Part shown: positions 31,070 through 33,953 of the stretch, piece by piece | Numbering within the stretch: position 1 is the stretch's first letter | How the letters are laid out: each line of letters begins with the position of its first letter | Assembly (NCBI GenBank): GCA_022572465.1 | Contig: JACZVV010000020.1 | Coordinates: 1-33,953, forward strand | Direction of reading: 5' to 3' | Length of the DNA stretch: 33,953 nt | Origin: Chloroflexota bacterium | GTDB taxonomy: Bacteria; Chloroflexota; Dehalococcoidia; SHYB01 | The notes under the pieces: model-generated | Told to the model about the DNA's origin: nothing | The model's input: the letters and a program-made list of their open reading frames with translations, nothing else | Databases searched by the model: none | Position numbers and translations under genes: made by a program

Positions 31070-31650
31070 TCGCATCTGTCGAGGGCGTGGTGGAGTCCGC
31101 CGGCCAGGATTATTTGGTGGTCAAGGTCGGTGGCGTGGGCCTGCTGGTCCACGTGCCGACCTCGACGCTGGCCCGAGCCGGCGGCCCCGGCCAACGGGTC
31201 ATGCTCTTCACCCACCTCCACATGAAAGAGGACGTGCTGGCCCTGTACGGCTTCAGCGCCGCCGACGAGCTTCGGCTGTTCGTCCTCTTGTTGAACGTCT
31301 CGGGCGTGGGGCCGCGAAACGCCCTGCGGATGCTCTCCGTGTTGAGTCCCGGCGACCTGGTCAACGCCATCGCCACCGAAGACGTCGATCGCCTGATTCG
31401 GATTCCGGGGATCGGCCGCAAGACGGCGGCCCGTCTATCGCTGGAGCTCAAGAGCAAGTTGGAGAAGGAGTGGGCCGTCGCGCCGGGCGTCCCCCTCTCG
31501 GCGGTGGACGCCGACGCCGTGGAGGCGCTGACCGCGCTGGGCTACAGCCCCGCGGAGGCTCACGACGCCCTGGCAGCCGTCGAGGACGGCGCGGACCTGG
31601 CCCTGGAAGACAAGATCGCTCGCGCTTTGCAAATGATCGGCGCTCGGTAG
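31066..31650 (+). CDS. ruvA: Holliday junction branch-migration protein RuvA
   Basis: 194 aa. The OB-fold domain I starts MIASVEGVVESAGQDYLVVKVGGVG; tandem helix-hairpin-helix motifs are NVSGVGPRNALRML and IPGIGRKTAARL. Domain III, which binds RuvB, is seen in ALTALGYSPAEAHDAL and ARALQMI. It starts at GTG 31066 inside the ruvC stop (GTGA overlap). ruvB is not next to it; two small unknown genes follow. Confidence 0.97.
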   Translation: MIASVEGVVESAGQDYLVVKVGGVGLLVHVPTSTLARAGGPGQRVMLFTHLHMKEDVLALYGFSAADELRLFVLLLNVSGVGPRNALRMLSVLSPGDLVNAIATEDVDRLIRIPGIGRKTAARLSLELKSKLEKEWAVAPGVPLSAVDADAVEALTALGYSPAEAHDALAAVEDGADLALEDKIARALQMIGAR

Positions 31651-31709
31651 CCTGGGCGGCATCGCGATCGTGGGTCGCCGAGGCGGCCCGAACGAAAACT
31701 GGGGGTGCG

Positions 31710-31988
31710 ATGACCAACAAGCCAAGACCGCTGCCCCGGCCTTTCTCCATGCCGTGGGGCACAGGCCGCATCACCGAAGAGGTCCAGGTCGTGCGGGACC
31801 ATTGGGAGCCGACGATCCAACTGATGCAGTACGACGACGGTGAGCAGGCGCTCCGGTTTTGCTTCTACAGCGGCGGCCGGTTCAACCGCAATCCGATGAT
31901 GCTCTCCGTCGGCGATCTGGACGAGATGGCCGACGCCCTGGACGAGGCGCCGCGAATCAAAGAGCTGTTACGCCGGCTGGCCCGATAG
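31710..31988 (+). CDS. Small hypothetical protein, 92 aa
   Basis: Not recognised. 92 aa, no signal peptide or membrane helix. The first 20 residues are Pro/Arg-rich (KPRPLPRPFSMPWG), followed by beta-strand-like VQVVRDHW and PTIQLMQYDDG and ALRFCFYSGGRFNRNPMMLS, then a C-terminal helix MADALDEAPRIKELLRRLA. GGGGGTG precedes the ATG. It lies 59 bp after ruvA on the same strand and may belong to that transcript. Confidence 0.75.
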   Translation: MTNKPRPLPRPFSMPWGTGRITEEVQVVRDHWEPTIQLMQYDDGEQALRFCFYSGGRFNRNPMMLSVGDLDEMADALDEAPRIKELLRRLAR

Positions 31989-32052
31989 CCGCCATCGCCG
32001 GTCGCCATACGCTGAGACCGGGCGGACCCGGCGAGTCAGCTGGAGGCCCCCA

Positions 32053-32436
32053 TTGCCCTATGAGCATTTCAAAGACGCGTTCGTGCGCGCCGCCGTCGAG
32101 GCGATCGACGGCTGGGGCGGGCCCGGCGCCGGTCTTACCGTCGACCAGCTGGGTCCGTCGATGCGGCGCATTCGGTTGGGCGGCGCCGATGGGCCCCAGG
32201 TCCTGTTCCTGCGCGTCGCGCCGTCGGCGACCTACCTCGAGCCCTATCTGAACGAACCCTCCGACGAGGAGGTCGCCCGGCTTCGGGCCGCCATAGTGAG
32301 CGACGACGGCGTCATCTTCCCCTACCTTCGGGGCGGCCGCGGCCGGGGCGCTCTGCTGCGCGTCCGCACCGTCGAGGACCTGGAGGCCGTCCGCCAGGCG
32401 GTCATGAGGAGGGCGGAGGGTTCCGGTGACGGCTGA
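32053..32436 (+). CDS. Small hypothetical protein, 127 aa
   Basis: Not recognised. 127 aa, soluble by appearance. It has an N-terminal amphipathic helix (DAFVRAAVEAIDGW), strands with RRIRLGG and QVLFLRVAP, and a C-terminal helix EDLEAVRQAVMRRAE. TTG at 32053 is the start because GGAGG lies 7 bases upstream; no ATG or GTG is in frame before the conserved-looking part. It follows the 92-aa gene by 64 bp. Its stop is 14 bp from the convergent CoA-transferase gene. Confidence 0.7.
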   Translation: MPYEHFKDAFVRAAVEAIDGWGGPGAGLTVDQLGPSMRRIRLGGADGPQVLFLRVAPSATYLEPYLNEPSDEEVARLRAAIVSDDGVIFPYLRGGRGRGALLRVRTVEDLEAVRQAVMRRAEGSGDG

Positions 32437-32448
32437 GAGGTGACAGCC
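32431..32448. terminator. Possible small hairpin at convergent gene ends
   Basis: GGCTG (32431-32435) and CAGCC (32444-32448) can pair across an 8-base loop in the 14-bp convergent gap. No T-run, so tentative. Confidence 0.25.
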
Positions 32449-32450
32449 TC

Positions 32451-33113
32451 CTACAGCGCCACTTCCCTCAAATCGGGGCTGATCCGCAGCCGGGGCTCCG
32501 TCTTCGCTTGAATCTCCTCGGGCGTGTAGCCCGGCGCGATCTCTTGCAACGTCAGCCCGTTCGGCGTGACCTCGATCACCGCCAGGTCCGTCACGATGAG
32601 GTCCACGCACCTCAGGCCGGTAACTGGATAGGCGCACCGCCGCACGATCTTCGGCTCTCCCGCCGCGGTGGTGTGCTCCATCACCACGATCATTCGCTTG
32701 GCCCCGGCGGCCAGGTCCATCGCGCCGCCGACGTTGCCGACGCCCCGCTCGGGAAGGAACCAGTTGGCCAGGTCGCCGCTCTCCGCCACCTGGAAGGCGC
32801 CCAGCACCGTCACGTCGATGTGGCCGCCGCGAATCATGGCAAAGGCGTCGACGGAGCTGAAATAGCTCATGCCCTCGATGGGCGTTACGAACTGGCCGCC
32901 GGCGTTGATGAGGTCGACGTCGCCCTCGTCATCTCCCAACACCGGCCCGTAGCCCAGGACGCCGCTCTCGCTGTGAAAGGTCACCTCGCGCCCCTCCGGG
33001 ATGAAGTTGGAGGCCAGGGTGGGGATGCCGATGCCCAGGTTGACGACGTCGCCGTCCTGGAACTCGCGGGCCACTCGCATGGCCATGACCTCCCGGCCCA
33101 ACGGCTCCTTCAT
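32451..33113 (-). CDS. 3-oxoacid CoA-transferase-type subunit B (family I CoA transferase)
   Basis: 220 aa, normal for beta subunits. DGDVVNLGIGIPTLASNFIP (20-39) precedes the catalytic Glu49 in SESGVLGYGP, the signature of family I CoA transferases. The C-terminal part has VMEHTTAAGEPKIVRRCAYPVTG. With subunit A it moves CoA between a CoA thioester (often succinyl-CoA or acetyl-CoA) and a 3-oxoacid or related acid. It overlaps subunit A by four bases (ATGA), giving coupled translation. Substrate choice among SCOT, PcaIJ and AtoDA types is not decidable. Confidence 0.92.
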   Translation of the reverse strand: MKEPLGREVMAMRVAREFQDGDVVNLGIGIPTLASNFIPEGREVTFHSESGVLGYGPVLGDDEGDVDLINAGGQFVTPIEGMSYFSSVDAFAMIRGGHIDVTVLGAFQVAESGDLANWFLPERGVGNVGGAMDLAAGAKRMIVVMEHTTAAGEPKIVRRCAYPVTGLRCVDLIVTDLAVIEVTPNGLTLQEIAPGYTPEEIQAKTEPRLRISPDLREVAL

Positions 33114-33826
33114 GGCGCGTCCTCGGGCCGCCGCACGATGCGATCGACGAAGATGCCCGGCGTCACCACCGTCTCGGGCGCCAGATCGCCGGGCTCGACG
33201 ATCTCGTCGGCCTCGACGATGGTGACCGCCGCCGCCGTGGCCATGACCGGGTTGAAGTTTCGCGACGTGCCGCGATAGACGACGTTCCCCGCCCGGTCCA
33301 CGATGTGGGCCCGGATCAGGGCGAAGTCGGCGGTCAGCGCACGCTCGAGCAGGTAGTCGCGCCCGTTGAAGCTGCGGACTTCTTTGCCTTCGGCGAGCTG
33401 GGTGCCGGCCCCTGTCGGGGTGTAGAAGGCGGGAATTCCCGCGCCGCCGGCCCGGATGCGCTCGGCCAGGGTCCCTTGCGGCACCACCTCGAGCTCGACC
33501 TCGCCTGCGAGCCAGGCCCGCTCGAAAGGGCCTTTGTTGGACGCGGAGCGAGGCACGGGGAACGAGGCGATGGCCTTCCGCACCTGCCGGTTCTCGTAGA
33601 GGACGCTGGTATTGACGACGACTTGGCCGCTTCGAGCGCCGAACCCGGGCAGGCCCGCCGTGTTGCTGATCACCGTCAGGTCGCGGGCGCCCTGGTCCCT
33701 CAAGGCCAGGATCAGGCAGCTGGGCATGCCGCCGGGCCCGCCGAACCCGTCGATCATGACCGTGGCCCCGTTGGGAATGTCCCGCACGGCGTCGGCGGCG
33801 TTGGGATACACCTTGTCAATGGTCAT
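33110..33826 (-). CDS. 3-oxoacid CoA-transferase-type subunit A (family I CoA transferase)
   Basis: 238 aa, normal for alpha subunits. GATVMIDGFGGPGGMPSCLI (19-38) is the family signature near the N-terminus, followed by DLTVISNTAG, and later GGAGIPAFYTPTGAGT and NFNPVMATAAAVTIVEADEIV. GAAGGAGG stands shortly before the ATG at 33826. It is the first gene of a two-gene operon with subunit B. Confidence 0.93.
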   Translation of the reverse strand: MTIDKVYPNAADAVRDIPNGATVMIDGFGGPGGMPSCLILALRDQGARDLTVISNTAGLPGFGARSGQVVVNTSVLYENRQVRKAIASFPVPRSASNKGPFERAWLAGEVELEVVPQGTLAERIRAGGAGIPAFYTPTGAGTQLAEGKEVRSFNGRDYLLERALTADFALIRAHIVDRAGNVVYRGTSRNFNPVMATAAAVTIVEADEIVEPGDLAPETVVTPGIFVDRIVRRPEDAP

Positions 33827-33846
33827 CGTGCCTCCTTCGAGGCGTC

Positions 33847-33852
33847 ATTGTA
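33847..33852 (-). promoter_or_regulatory. -10 element upstream of CoA-transferase operon
   Basis: Minus-strand TACAAT (33852-33847), 20 bp before the ATG at 33826, so the leader would be very short. The best -35 at 17 bp, TGGCCC, is poor. Nothing else is seen in 33853-33953. Confidence 0.35.
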
Positions 33853-33953
33853 GCGGGCGTCGAGGCAGCGGGCCAGTAGCGCGACCGGCGCTGGCCCTGA
33901 TCGAGCATCCTCTGAAAGGGACAGGTCGCCCAGCGTCTGTTCACGGCATGATA

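Noticed and set aside
1-33953. tRNA, rRNA, CRISPR and transposase genes
   Set aside because: No T-arm-like GTTCGA-centred cloverleaf, no rRNA segments, no regularly spaced repeats and no transposase or integrase motifs were seen on either strand.

Overview
The window is GC-rich bacterial chromosomal DNA, densely packed with genes on both strands. The cues are clear GGAGG-type Shine-Dalgarno sites, TTGACA/TACAAT-type promoters and a mixture of ATG, GTG and TTG starts. The gene mix resembles environmental Chloroflexota such as SAR202 or Dehalococcoidia-like lineages: many amidohydrolase-2 enzymes, SDRs, CaiB/BaiF transferases, a thiolase/DUF35 pair and a KOR-type oxidoreductase. Tectomicrobia, Rokubacteria or Actinomycetota are not excluded, because no rRNA or other decisive marker is present. 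No tRNA, rRNA, CRISPR array, transposase or prophage gene was found.

Layout. 1-2712 (minus): an operon of DUF35 Zn-ribbon/OB protein, thiolase-like protein and a periplasmic-binding-type protein that runs off the left edge. 2897-5818 (plus): a ThDP-dependent acetolactate-synthase-like enzyme and an amidohydrolase. 5793-5902: a tandem repeat at the convergent gene ends. 5901-8751 (minus): a complete four-subunit 2-oxoacid:ferredoxin oxidoreductase operon (gamma, delta, alpha, beta). 8773-9555 (minus): an SDR. 9882-11815 (plus): a cyclase-family hydrolase and a crotonase-like protein. 11892-13115 (minus): a second amidohydrolase. 13262-15199 (plus): a thioredoxin-fold lipoprotein and a second SDR. 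15316-16119 (minus): an FkbM methyltransferase of lower GC. 16363-20320 (plus): a double-domain CaiB/BaiF protein, a GC-rich repeat patch and a zinc alcohol dehydrogenase. 20372-21672 (minus): a third amidohydrolase. 21912-22991 (plus): a sorbitol/threonine-type dehydrogenase. 23001-28125 (minus): an apparent operon of amidohydrolase, cupin, diiron ferritin-like oxidase, a metal-ligand-less paralogue of that oxidase, and an SCP2-like small protein. 28370-32436 (plus): housekeeping genes rpsP, khpA, rimM, yebC, ruvC and ruvA, then two small unknown genes. 32451-33852 (minus): a two-subunit CoA transferase.

Functionally, most of the window looks like catabolism of organic acids or lipid-like compounds through CoA thioesters: CoA activation (CaiB/BaiF, CoA transferase), chain modification (crotonase, thiolase/DUF35, SDRs, alcohol dehydrogenases), decarboxylating steps (ThDP enzyme, KOR) and hydrolytic or decarboxylating metal enzymes. 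The substrates cannot be read from the sequence.

The most interesting candidate for something undescribed is the pair at 23504-25933. Two adjacent homologues align without gaps over a 90-residue core. One has all six ligands of an R2-like diiron site. In the other all four carboxylate ligands are replaced (Gln, Tyr, Asn, Asn) while both histidines remain. This suggests a heteromeric diiron oxygenase with a catalytic and a non-catalytic subunit, encoded with a cupin, an amidohydrolase and a possible lipid carrier. Altered catalytic residues also occur in the thiolase, the crotonase, the KOR alpha subunit and the first half of the CaiB/BaiF fusion.
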